From Piper betle (taxonomy: Eukaryota; Streptophyta; Magnoliopsida; Piperales; Piperaceae): a DNA stretch of 64,000 nt. Positions 1 to 11,976 of this stretch are shown piece by piece (position 1 is the first letter of the stretch; the number at the start of each line of letters is the position of its first letter). Below the pieces are notes generated by a model. It was not told where the DNA came from, searched no databases, and was given only the letters and a program-made list of their open reading frames with translations. The stretch is from assembly GCA_033002965.1 (NCBI GenBank), contig JAURVB010007268.1, positions 1 to 64,000 of the forward strand, given 5' to 3'. The position numbers were made by a program, and so were the translations under genes.

Positions 1-107
1 ACGCCGAGATTGGATCCGCACGAGTTAGGTTCGGGTTAGCCGACCTAACCGGGGCCTGTAACATGCCGGTTTGGTTCACGAGTGTGAACCGGATTTGGGG
101 TGTTACA
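1..107 (+). mobile_element. 3' tail of a young ~3-kb LTR (left part outside window)
   Basis: The first 107 bases match, nearly base for base, the 3' ends of the complete LTRs ending at 8151, 48626 and 55045. They share the GGATCCGCACGAGTTAGG block, a CCTAACCGGGGCCTGTAACA block and the terminal GGGGTGTTACA. The element therefore ends at 107 in the family's CA dinucleotide. Flanking AGATC may be one half of the target duplication, but the other half lies outside the window. It appears to sit inside the older LTR copy that continues from 108. Confidence 0.85.
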
Positions 108-1238
108 AGATCTATGTCATAGCAGTGTTTAGTATCAGTTTGAGATTTTTATAGTATCTCATTTACTTGCATCTTAGGGATTTCGAAAAGCCAGATTACC
201 CTGTGGGTACAACTTGATTTGAGTCACAGATTTTTACCCGATTGAGTTTAGAGTTTCAAAGCCTATTTAGCCTTCCTGCCTCGATTTTCACTTATAGAGT
301 CACTTTTAGGCCTTAATTCAGTTTCGATTTTGGACGATTTCGATTAGAGCTTTTCGTGTGTGTGTGTGTGTTATATATATATTGCATATACCCTACATAG
401 ACCCCACTAGGCCCACGAGTTACCATGTGTTTAGATTGTGCCACGTGGTAAAATCTAGACGGTCCATGTCAGTCCTAGCATTGGCCAACCAATTTTAAGA
501 GATTTCTCAATATTTTTCACCCTTAGCACCGCCGCCACTTCTGCTCACCGTCGATGAGTCTCCGAACCACCCCTGACCACTAGGCCAGTACCACCATGAC
601 CGTCTTGCTGTAGATTGTCAATCCACTAATGACGTTGTCACAATTGCTGCTGGCAATGGCTTTTATCCTCCAGTTTTCCATCGTCGCCACCGCCACACTT
701 CTAGCTGATCAGACTACCCAAGCGGCTTCCCGTCGTCGAGACCAAACTTTTAAGACCACCCACAACCCCTGCCGTGGCCGCGATAATCGTCGGCGATGTC
801 GCCATACCCGACAGTGATTTCGTCCATTTCCGACTACTTTTGGGCCAACCGGCAACTGGGCTCCATTAATCACTACCTCCATCACCTCTGCCACGACGTC
901 CTCTATCGATTGCGACCATCGACAACCTTTTCAGCAACGGGTACCCTAACCCATTTGCCCACATTAGTGTCCGCCAGTTCGAGTACTATTCACCTTCCCG
1001 CCAACCTGCCTGCTTGCCCTTGTCCATACCCATGTCCGTCTAGCCAATCCAACCCATTTTCGAGTTAACCGTAAGCGAGTTAAATCGGCCCGACTTGGTC
1101 TAGTTCAACCCAGTTGACTTGATTCACCGTTTTCGGCTATTTTTTGAGATTTCGATAATTCGAGAATCCCTCCTTTAGTTTAGATGCATATTTACACTAT
1201 TTAATATATTTTGACATTATGAGTATTTTTCTTTGTGT

Positions 1239-1278
<40 letters not shown>

Positions 1279-2996
1279 TTATTGTTTATTTCTTTTCATT
1301 GATATATTTACCATGCATGATGAGTACTTATGTGATTTTTTATTATTATAAATGATATATTTACTTATTAATATTAGTCTTATTCATGTTTTCTAAATTG
1401 TATTTATTTATTTATTTGTTCATTGCATGTACGTTATTATTTATTTGTATTTAATTATGTATTCTTGTATTGGATAACTATGATATTATTATTATTCATG
1501 ATTAATTAATATTAACTATTTATTTATATATTTATGCTTTAGCAAATTATTATGTATTTATTTATTTAATTATTTATATACTTATTAACACGAGTATATG
1601 TGTTATTTACTAGTGTTTAGCTGTGTATTTATATAGTATAATTAAAATATTATTTTATGATTAGAGTATTATTTATTTTCATGTATTTATTATTTATTTA
1701 TTTATCCATGAGTTTATTTATTTATTAGTCATTTTTTTTATCATATCTCAATTTGTTTGCTGGATGTTTAGTATTAGGTTTGTTTAGCACTATCTTTTAT
1801 TGTGATGTTATTAATGATGTGAATACACACCATGAGCATGCATCATATAGAAGTATCAATATTTTACTTAGCAGTGGATTTCGATGAGGTTTCAAAGTCC
1901 AAGCTCATCGTAAATGAGACGCTAAGCTTAGAGCTTGGACCACAATTCCGTTGGGACTCTTCTCATCTTTATCACTTAAATCTATCATGGATTTGATTCT
2001 CAGGTCGCAATACATGTTAAATGTTTGTTTCATTGGGTCCCACTTAATACGAGCTATTTTGACGTATTTTACTTGTGAGATTAAGAATACTCGAGGATGA
2101 AATCCCTTGAGTTGTTTTCAAATTAAGATCTACTGTAAATTGCCTTCTAGCATATTTTATAAATCCCTTTTTCAGGCCTATTTATGATTTTATCGAGTTT
2201 TCAATGAGACAAGAAATAGAAAAATCGACCAGCACGTACTATGAGTGGGTGCATGTGCCAGTCACAATGGAATAAGAGGGTTGTTCCATTCTCGAGGGAT
2301 TTTGATAACTCCGCATTTTAAGCTTTTTCACACCCGAAGAAGCGTGTTAGTTTACCAGTACTGTGTAACATAGTGCACGTTTGGACTTATGGTTAAAAGG
2401 ATATTGAATTCAATTGCCTAAGAATACTCAACCAATGTGCTCTTAGAAAGTGTTACATGGAGGTTTGGAGAAGACTTAGGTTATGTGTTATTTTCATAAA
2501 GTAGGATCAGTTATTGCTGAGAGTGGCATAGCACTAGTTAAGTTTGGGATGTTGTCGAGTCCGCATCTTGGTGGCTCCTTAATAGATGCCCTTTGAGAAT
2601 TCACAAGGAGAATAAGTACATTTTTTTCTTTTCTCCTGGAATATCAGATTCCACTTGTAATTTTATATTAGTTATTTTTTGGACGAGGAATAATCATTTG
2701 TGACGTTTTTTATATTATACATGTAGCTTTTTCATTCCTTAGTCAGCTTTGGTGGAAGGACAGATAAATTTTATATATACTTGAGTCTAGTGCAGTTATT
2801 TTCTTTCGTACTTTTATTTATACGTGGTGTGTTTTTCAAAATATTTAGTAATATTTTCCATTCTTGAGATGCCAAAAGAATTGTTTTGGTCTATACTATT
2901 GATCAAGTTTTACAAATTAACAACTTTAGACATGATTCAACTCGATCGTAATATTTCTGATTTGGTTCTTAAGTGAACTGAAATTAGGTTGTTATA
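108..2996 (+). mobile_element. Old divergent LTR, copy A, related to the young LTR family
   Basis: This stretch aligns in order, with many substitutions, to the young LTRs. The shared blocks are a promoter-like block around 2040-2170 (GGGTCCCACTTAA, CTCGAGGATGAAATCCCTTGAG, TTTTATAAATCCC), the block with AGTACTGTGTAACATAGTGCACGT at about 2350, and the block TGGTGGCTCCTTAATAGATGCCC at about 2570. It ends at TTGGTTCTTAAGTG...GTTGTTATA (2964-2996), the decayed counterpart of the young 3' end. No retroviral protein domains are present. The short ORFs at 629-1068 have no recognisable product. The 5' end is probably cut by the young LTR fragment at 1-107. Confidence 0.7.
1231..1290. repeat. (TTTA)n microsatellite
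   Basis: A run of TATT/TTTA tetranucleotides, nearly perfect around 1241-1288. It sits in a longer, looser TTTA-rich tract that continues to about 1730 inside the old LTR copy A. The corresponding minus-oriented AAAT-rich tract is at 8640-9120 in copy B, so the simple repeat is an ancestral part of this LTR subfamily. Confidence 0.9.
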
Positions 2997-4282
2997 ATAT
3001 TAAGGAAAATTAATTATGATTCTCTTGAACTCTTGAAAGGTTTAAGTGCTATCCACCGGCTCACTAGGGTTCTCTCTTGCAGCTAGCTTTAAGCCGATCA
3101 GTTCTTTTATTAATAAAAGGACAATCAAAAGTTGGTTTGATTAAACGTAATAATTCAATCAATCAAAATACAATAAAAATAAAGAATATATGTAAATCAA
3201 ACAAATTATCTTTAAAATTGGAGTCTACTTTAATAAATCATATCATTACAGTTTATATCATTATTATTCAAGAGTTTATCTACAAAATAGGCCACACATG
3301 GTATGACATCTTACATAGTTTTTTCTAATGTCCTATATTAATTTCCACACAAAAAAAATTGTAGCACCATGCTCAAGTGACTAGTTCCGGGTTTATAATG
3401 ATTATTTATGTATATTACTATCCAAATATACTTTTATTAATAAAAGAGAACTTAAAATCTTGCTCTAATGCAAAGTAGGAAATTCGACCAATCAAAATAC
3501 AACAAAGATAAAAGTAGATAAATCAAATTATTATAATCTATCTTCTTATTTAATTAGAGTCTATGTTTAAAAATCGGAGTCATATCTCTTTAATCTATAT
3601 ATAAGAATTTCTTTGCAAAATTAAAATATCTTCTCACTATTTAGAATATATCTTCAAAAATTAGAGTCTATCACATTATTTCATACGAATTATCTACAAA
3701 AAAATTTATCTATGAAATAAGTTGTGCATGCCACAACATCTTGCCTAGTTTTAGTATAATGACACAAAATTAATAATAATCCACCCTCAAATTAGTTCAG
3801 AAGTTATTACGTGTGGCTATGGGCGTCACCAATTAAATTTTTGAGCATAAGTGCTCTCATTTTACAAATCATATCCATATATTGAATTTGGTATTATAAA
3901 ATGAGCTTTTTGTGAAAAAATAAAATATTTTCATGAATACAATTAAGGTGTAAAGTTTTACATAAAGAGATCTATTCAATGATAAGAGACAGGGAGGGGG
4001 GGGAGGCAAACGGTGGTTGTATTGCTAAAAAAATCGAATCTTGGGTCAACAAACAATGATTTGATTATTGATAAAGAAATAGAGTTATTATTATTAGTTT
4101 AGTTTTCCACCTTAATGATAGAAAAAAAGGATTGATCAAATTCTGTTAAATATGATTATAGTGATCATTTATCAAAGAATGACTCTGGTTATCAAATGAT
4201 TGAACAATCGAGATCAATTTTCTTACGATACTTAGTTAATGTTCATAAAACGTATCTAATGAATTATGAGTTGAATAGATCA
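2997..4282. repeat. AT-rich spacer with two degenerate direct repeats
   Basis: No gene is visible. Two degenerate units resemble each other, at about 3105-3330 and 3430-3760. Each starts with CTTTTATTAATAAAAG, contains CAATCAAAATACAA and ends near a TGGTATGACATCTTACATAG-like or GCCACAACATCTTGCCTAG block. A reverse-complement relative lies at about 41760-41945. The unit is a dispersed repeat of unknown class. A G-rich run (GGGAGGGGGGGGAGG) occurs at 3991-4005. Confidence 0.5.
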
Positions 4283-5198
4283 TATAACACCCTGAATCCG
4301 GTTCACCTAAGAACTAGATTAGAATTATTACGATCGAGTCATGTCACGTCTAAATTGATCAATTTGAAAGACTCAAACGAGAAATAGAACAAAACAACTT
4401 TCTTGTCATCTTGAGAAAGGAGGACATCACTAAATGTGCAACTAAAACTCAATAGGAAAGGATAAATAATTAAATAGATTAAAGTAATTGCTGAAGTTGA
4501 AATTTGATGTCTCATCGTGAGATCGATATCAAGTATGAACTGCTAATACATGAGCTGATTAAAGTATATATGACAATTCATCAAACAAAATATACACAAA
4601 CATACATCAAATATGGATGAAAGAACAAAAGAAACAATGGCGCGCTTAGCACAAGTGTGTTCATCAACTATCTATCCTTCTACCAAAGTCGACCCAACAT
4701 ATAAAAACACAAGATCTACATATATAATAGGAAAACTGTTAGCAACGAGTGTCGCTGACCCAGAAAATAACTAATACAAACGGGCAAGTAGAATATGAAT
4801 TCCACGTGAAGGAAAATCAATATATAACTCCATGAGAACACTCAAAGGGCATCTACTGAGGAGCCATCAACTTGCAGACTAGATAATATTTCGAACTGAA
4901 CTGGTATTGTCCACTCTCGATGAATGTCTTTCTTAACAATAATTGTTCTCACTCTCAAGAAAAACACATATCCTAAGCCCTCTTCAAACTTTCATATAGC
5001 TCTTGACCTAGAGCACAAAAGTCAAATACTCTCAGGTAGTCACGTTTAGTACCCTTTGATACCACAAGTCTACATATTTGTTGTAAACAATAGTACCTGT
5101 CTACCTTACCCCTCTCTGCATGTGAGAAAGCTTCAGACGTAGAGATGTTATAATCCCCCGGGAGTGGAACAACCCTTTTACTAATCCAAAGCCTGCTG
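4283..5198 (-). mobile_element. Old LTR copy B, 3' portion (split by solo LTR-1)
   Basis: Read on the minus strand, the left end TATAACACCCTGAATCCGG followed by GTTCACCTAAGAAC is the 3' end of the same LTR type as copy A. At 4780-5198 the order of blocks matches the minus-oriented young LTR at 55680-56140 (CAGTAACAAGCG, CTCAGGCAGTCGCC, ACCACAAGTCCGGAC and related words), with many substitutions. The copy is interrupted at 5198 by a younger solo LTR and resumes at 8152. Confidence 0.7.
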
Positions 5199-8151
5199 TG
5201 TAAAACCGACGACTCGAGTTAGGGTTTTATATTCAGAACCGGTCGGGTCGACCATTTTTTTTCGAGTTGAGTCAGTTTCAGGACACGTGTACCGAGCCGA
5301 TGCCAGTCTCGTGTATGAGCCATGAGGGTCATGTGTACCCAAGTATATGATGATAACGTCACGAACACAGTAGAAAGAATGAGTTATCAGAATATATGAG
5401 AGTATGCAGTTCATTTTTTTTATTATGATATATAATGGATCGTATAATTAGTTTTAGGCTGCTTACCGCGTTACGGGCATTTTGGGTGGGTTGATAGTTC
5501 TAGAGCATATCATTATGATTTTTTGGTGTTGTTTGATTTTATGGGATTTTCCCATATTTTTTAGAATTTTTTTACGACTTAAATATTATTTTGACTCGAG
5601 TCGTAGACGAGTTAAGTAATATTTACAACTTTGCCACCACACGCCACCGCGCGCACCCTTCTTTTCTTCCCCAAACCCTCGCCCGACGCCGCCCTTGTGC
5701 GCGTGGCCGCCACCACTGTCGGCGCTGCCCGGCTGTTGATCGACGCCGCCCAGCTCGGCGACGACGTTGCCGTGCTGCCCCGACCAGGTCCGGCCCCCGT
5801 CAGACCGCCGTGACGCGAGGAAGCCACGCCGCAACGCCGCGCCCGGGTTGCTCTTCCGTCGCCGATTCCACCGCCGATGACCAGGGCCGCCGCGATCGGT
5901 CAGTAGCCTCAGCACCCTCAGCCTTCCAGCGACCTTCCCCGATCGGAACGGAGGCCATCGCCGTCGTGGCCGGCCGGATCTAGCGACCCATTGCCGCCGG
6001 CTCTGTTTTGCCATTTTTTGGCGAGCCGCCGCCTCCATAGGCCATGCTGATGTCATAGATGAGTCGGGCTCACCGAGCCGGTTCCGAGGGTACCCAACAC
6101 GACCACTTTCTCGCCAATAAACGCTGCCGGCGATTGTCGCCGGAAAACCACCGGAAGTCGCCGGAAAACCGCCAACAGCTGCCGGAAAACCGAAATTTCT
6201 GGAATTCACTGGAATTCACCGGATCTTCCGCAGGGCTCACCCAGTCGAGCCCGATCGATCTTCGAACGCCGATGAGCACCGAATTTGAGTTCCGAGACAC
6301 GCGACGGAACCCTAACCGTCACCGATTGTCGACAACGTGAGGTATAATTACCTCCGATTGATTTATTTAAAATTGATGATAATTGTTAGCATAGCATGCT
6401 AGGGTTGATTAATTATTATGATGAATGTTAAGATTATGAATGAAGTAAACATGTGCATGATGTGATTAACAGGGAATGAAGGTTAAATGAGCTAATGAAG
6501 TAAAGTAAATTCGAGTATGATAATCGAGTAATGTAACTTAGGAAAAATACAATAAAATTGGTAGGAATAGGATGAGTTAGAATTATTCTCATATTTATGA
6601 TTATTTATTGTGATTCATGTTTATTGAGTTTGATGCATCATTTAGTTAGCGGGCGTTAGTATTTAGTTTTGATGTGTAGGTACGGAGTAGGAGCTCGCCG
6701 CCTAGGCGTGATGACACACTTGGAGCTTCTACCAGGTCCGTTAGGACTTTTCTCTGATTTTTATGATCTTGTCTATTGTATGTTTGATTTATTGTCTGTA
6801 GGACGGGTTAAGTGGCGTTTTATCGGATCCCACTTAACTCGGGCCATTTAACCGAACATTTTCCGGATTAATAACCCCTCGAGGATGAGATCCCTCGAGG
6901 TTGATTTCGAAAACAAGATCCACCACAAGTTGCCTTCGGGCCTATTATATAAATCCCTACCCAGCCCTATATATATATGTAGTTTTCGCGTCTTCAGTGA
7001 GATGAGAGATGGAGAAATCGACTGCACGTACCACGCAGAGGATGCCGTGACAGTCAAAGCGGGCTCTGGATTAGTGCCAGTGGACTGTTCCATTCCCGAG
7101 GGATCCTGACAACTCTGCGTTTGAGTTCCTCACATCCGGAGAACGTGGAGGTTTACGGGTACTGTTTAGTACAGCGCATGTCCGGACTTGTGGTTCAAAG
7201 GGTACTAAAGGCGACTGCCTGAGAGTACTCGGCCTTCGTGCTCAAGGCCAGGAGAAATATGGAGGTAAGGAGAGGGCTTAGGATAAAGTTTCACGAGAAG
7301 TACTGAAAAGAAGTGCTGAGAGTAGCACAGTACCAGCAGCAGAGTAGTAAGTTCGGGATGCTACCGGGTCTGCAACCCAGTGGCTCCTCAGTAGTGCCCT
7401 TCAGAGTGTTCACGTGGAGTATATGATGATTTCTTTCATATGAGAGTTTGCTCTCATAGCCAGTTTGCTATAGTTATTTTCTTTTCGGACCAGTAACGCT
7501 TGTTACTGAGGTTTTTCTTATATATATATGTAGGTGATAAGCACGAGATGGATGGGCCGGCCAGGACGGAGGAGCAATAAGGTCTTCTGCACACACACAT
7601 TGGGTGATTGAATGTTTAATGTTTTGTTATGATGTTATTTTATACACATGCTATGATTAAATGTTTGAGCATGATGATATGATGTGAATGGAATGCTAAG
7701 ACACGATAACAGAATGCAAAATATGATTAGAGTTGCGCAGCGGAAGCTTAGTGGGTTGAGACCCAAGTTTCAGAATGAATACATTATAAATGAGATTCTG
7801 TGTGATTGTTAATGCATGCTGATATATTTATATATACATTATTTTGACAGGGTGGGCCCATAATTGCACTTTTATGAGAGACTCTATCAGTTTTACTTCA
7901 GAATTTTCATCGATTTTGCTCGTAATTGTGATGGTGTGAAAATTGGTTGCATGTCATCCATGTAGTATCCTGTTAGGGTTTTATGCATTCACACATGCAT
8001 ATAGCAAGTTGGATCTTCATGATGGATCGTATCTTCATCTTAAGACGTCGAGATTGGATCCGCATGAGTTAGGTTCGGGTTAGCCAACCTAACCGGGGCC
8101 TGTAACATGCCGGTTCGGTTCACGAGCGTGAACCGGATTTGGGGTGTTACA
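5199..8151 (+). mobile_element. Solo LTR-1 of the ~3-kb family, TSD TGCTG
   Basis: The 2953-bp unit begins TGTAAAACCGACGACTCGAG and ends GGATTTGGGGTGTTACA, so it has TG...CA ends. It is flanked by perfect 5-bp target duplications TGCTG (5194-5198 and 8152-8156). There is no second LTR, primer-binding site, or gag or pol sequence, so it is best read as a solo LTR left by LTR-LTR recombination. Internally it has a GC-rich block (5630-6330), a GCCGGAAAACC-type short tandem repeat (about 6137-6200), and a TATATAAA box at 6946-6953 that probably marks the U3 promoter. Long ORFs in the GC-rich block occur on both strands and look like composition artefacts. Confidence 0.9.
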
Positions 8152-10215
8152 TGCTGTGAACTGTGTATATGCCTGTTCACGGTATACGCAAGGTCAAGTC
8201 CGCAAACTCTCAACTCATTGAAATCCAATGAAAACTATATATAGGCCCAAGAAGTACGCTCAATGGCAACGTGAAGTGAAACTAAGTTCTAAAATAACAC
8301 TAGGGATCTCATCCTCAAGGGTTATTAATCACAGAAGTAAAATACGTCTAGATGGCTCGTGGTAAGTGGGGTTTGATAAAGCAACCACTTAACAATTCTT
8401 ATGATCTGGAAATCAAATCTACGATAGAGTAAAGTGATAAAGTTGAAAAGAGTCCTAATAGACCTGAGGTCCAAGCTCCAAGTGTGATGACACATCTACA
8501 CCGAGCTCAGACTCTAGAACCTACATCAGAACCCCTAATAATTTTATATGATGCATGATCGTAGTGTGTGCTCACATCAACAATAATAACGCTTAAACAA
8601 TCAACAACATCAAACGAATCAACAAATAAACACTCGACACATAAATTGAGACATGATAAGTAATAAAGAACCAATAAATAAATAATAAATAAATAAACTC
8701 ATGAATATATAGATGAATGATAAATATGTAAAAATAAATAAAACACTATTAATGAATAAAGGTAATAATATAAATAACAATAAATAAATATGCTACTAAA
8801 CATGAATAAATATTAGCACATACACGAGTAAGTAAATAAATAAAATAATAAATAAATAAACAGCTAATAGCAATTAATCATGAATAAAACAATATAAGTA
8901 TCAAACACGTGAATATACAACTAAAAATGAATAAATAATAATATTAGCAAGCAGTAAATAAATAATAACAAGTAAATATAATATAAAAAACATGAATGAA
9001 ATAAGATAATATAAATATGTTATCAATAATAATAAATAATGATACAAACATGCATTATTACAACAAATATATAAAGAACAAAAAACCAACAATAATAAAT
9101 AAACTAATAAATAATAAAAAAGAAAAATACTTTTAATGTTAAAATATGTGAAATAATGTAAATATATATCTAAACTAACGTAAGGAGTATCAAAATATCG
9201 AAAATGATTGAAGAATGACCAAAAATAGTTTGAAAATGAGTTATTGAGTTAACTGGGCGAGTCAAACCAAATCTGGCCAAGTCAACTCAGTCCAAGCAAA
9301 GCTCCTCGGTTGAGCTAAATGGGTAGCTGGGTCACAGACACGAGCACAAACAGACGGACCTAGGTGCAAACAAGGTTGGACGAGTCTGGGTGCACACAAA
9401 CGGGTCATCGGACAAATGTGGCTCAAATGGGTCGGCGTTGCCCGTTGTCAGAAAGTAGCAACGACAGCACGGTTGGAGCTGCCGCGAGTTAGAAAATTTT
9501 GAGGAGGTTGACAATGATAGCATTTGGGGTTACAACCGGTGGTGACTGGCTGGCGGCTGGTTGGAAATTGGTCAAATGAGTGGGGAAAACGCGGTTGGGA
9601 ATGAGGAGATTACGAACGACAGTTGGCATGGTTGGATCCAATTGATCAACCATGAGGAGGGAAAGGTGTTTGAGTGGTCCCCACGTCTAGAGGTGGCTCG
9701 CCGACGCCAAAAAATGCCTCAAAAGGCAGCGACAATGGAGGGATTTGGTAAAAACGCGTTGTGGTCGGTGGCAGGTGGATTTGGGTCGATAGCTGGCCAT
9801 GAGAGCAACACCATGGCAATGGTTCAGTGGCCAAAGGCTCGTTGCCAGTGGCCCAAAGTCAGCGCTAGAGTTGAAATTGCTCCAAAAATGTGGGAGAAAT
9901 TCCTAAGAAAATGGGAAGATCCAAAGGCTTACGTAGATGGCTCTGATATTGGCACGTGGTGCAATCTAATTGTTCAACTAGTGGGTTCCACGTAAAGTAT
10001 ATATATATATATATCGAAAAGCTCGGATCGATGCCGTAAAAAGTCAAAACTAATTTGAAGCATAACAAAGACTCTATGGATGAAAATCAAGGCAAGAAAG
10101 TTAAATAAATCTCGAAACCCAAACCTTAACCTCAAGTGCAGATTATCTTAGAGTTAAATCAAATTAGGCCCACAGGGGTAATCTAGTAGTCTGAAATCTC
10201 TAAGATTATACAAAA
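8152..10215 (-). mobile_element. Old LTR copy B, 5' portion
   Basis: This is the continuation of the LTR interrupted at 5198. Reading on the minus strand, it contains the AAAT-rich tract (8640-9120), then a moderately GC-rich block (9240-9960), then a 5' part at 9960-10200. That 5' part aligns with 180-480 of copy A; both carry ATTACCC(C)TGTGGG, a GAGCTTTTCG block and CCCACTAG. The exact outer boundary is not clear, and 10215 is approximate. The 144-codon ORF at 9561-9995 has no recognisable domain and lies in the decayed block, so I do not call it a gene. An (AT)n run lies at about 9997-10014. Confidence 0.65.
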
Positions 10216-11976
10216 CAGATACATAACAAAAGCCTAAACAAATACTAAATGAGGCAACGAGCTTAAGGCTAGCCCTAAATCCTAAGCTAACACAAACAAT
10301 AACCTATATACCTCAAGTATACATTAATAACCCATGTTCTATTATAACATAATTGAAATTATCATCAATATATTGAGCATACCCACCCTTCATGACATTT
10401 TCATGCGACCATGTAAGCCTTACTAACGGTTTGAAACATAAACTGACTCAAAACTGCTTGATCAGGTAAGGTAACAAAAGTATAAAATCCTAACATGAAA
10501 TTGAGATTTTACAAATCCTATTTAGCAAAAAGACAGATATTCCTTACTAGTTATGAGACAAACACTTATTTACAATTACCGTGTGAGACTAATAATTCTT
10601 ATTTTCCATCTCAAGGAGAACTCTTTTGCTCTGCCTAGCTCTATCCCCTTTTAGGGGTATTTTAATAATATATTCTATAAAAACTAGACACATTTGATCA
10701 AATATATTGAAGTTAAGAATTGTATCTAATAAATGACCAACACTGCCTTCCGATTTTAAAAGTTTATTTCAACCCTAAACTGATCCAATCTATTTATTTA
10801 TTTTATTTTATTTTGAAATTGCAACAGCCAAAGAACACGGACGGTCAAGATAGATTATTGTCATTATACCAAAAAATTACCGGTTCATCTATTTTCAATT
10901 TCCACTCACCAGTGTCTCGACAATTCTTGGTGGCAAGCAAAATCAATAGAATTTTGAATTAAAACTTTAGATCAAAAGCATCCAGGTGAAATGTAAGATA
11001 ATATGTAGGGAAATTTTGTTGTGTTCATAGTATCAGTCTTTCACATTACATTTGAACATGTATCCCATGCATGCAGAAGTAGCGACGTAAGCAATATTAA
11101 CCTAATTATCGAATTCTATGCATTAACAACAAGCCCTGTAATTAACTCTTGCAACGCGCCAACGTCTCTGCCTGTTACGCTCAAATAATGACATTTTTTA
11201 TTGTTTAGGCAGCAACGGTCAGGTGCATGCGCTTCTGAAATTTAAAAAAACCCGGTTCAGATGTATTATTACAACATTCAATAACCCGATCCCGAGTTTT
11301 AATTTATTTTTGGTTAGCAATACTAAATTTTTTACGTTATTATTATAATTATGGGTGACTATCACTTGACTCAGATCGAATAAATTGAGCAAGTTGGCCA
11401 TTTTTTTAAATTTTGTTCTCTATTTTAGATTAATGGGTGGCTCTAGAAGGGGATATCTTGTAAGATTTCTAATTTATATTATAAATTTATTGTTTTTATT
11501 TTTTTCACTTGATACCAAATGGCGTTAGAAACATAGATTTTAAACTAGAATTTATATAACTATGAATAATAAAATTTTAGATGACTAAATATTTTTTCAA
11601 CGCCATCTCTCCTCTGTTATCCGGGCTTAAAACCATAACGTGGCAAAGTTATTTTGTGAACAAAATTTGGTTCCACATTAACCGAATCAAACCAACCGGT
11701 TCAGAAGCCCGGTCACCTGACCTAAGTCAAAATTTTCCCAAAATCGCGAATATCCCTACCAAATTACAGTTACAGACCTCAACCCTAAGCTAATAACATA
11801 AAACCCCTTCCTTCCACGACCTTCTTCTTCCCAAGACTCTTCCGCCACTAATCCAATCCGCACTTGCTCTTGATCGATCTTTGAGCATTCCGATCATCGG
11901 ATCGAAGTTTTTGGTGCTTGTTTCTCTATTTGGTCGCAGAAAGTTTCGATCTTTGGCCGTGATTGAGGTTCTTGGG
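10216..11976. other. Intergenic AT-rich DNA and presumed promoter/5'UTR of the next gene
   Basis: No coding region is supported. The last 180 bases before the start codon at 11977 turn CT-rich (CTTCCTTCCACGACCTTCTTC around 11805-11827) and contain no ATG, as expected for a plant 5' untranslated leader. I could not place a convincing TATA box. ORFs of 60-80 codons at 10720 and 11581 are AT-rich and featureless. Confidence 0.5.

Noticed and set aside
1231..1730. TTTA-rich tract as an AT-rich origin or array
   Set aside because: It is a simple microsatellite and drift within an LTR; the mirror copy at 8640-9120 shows it belongs to the element.
3077..3328. 83-codon ORF
   Set aside because: AT-rich, Ile/Asn/Lys-rich, inside a degenerate direct repeat.
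5586..6209. 207-codon minus-strand ORF in LTR-1
   Set aside because: It sits in the GC-rich LTR block where several frames on both strands are open. Sister LTRs do not keep the same frame, and no domain is recognisable.
9561..9995. 144-codon ORF
   Set aside because: Lies in the decayed block of old LTR copy B and has no recognisable domain.
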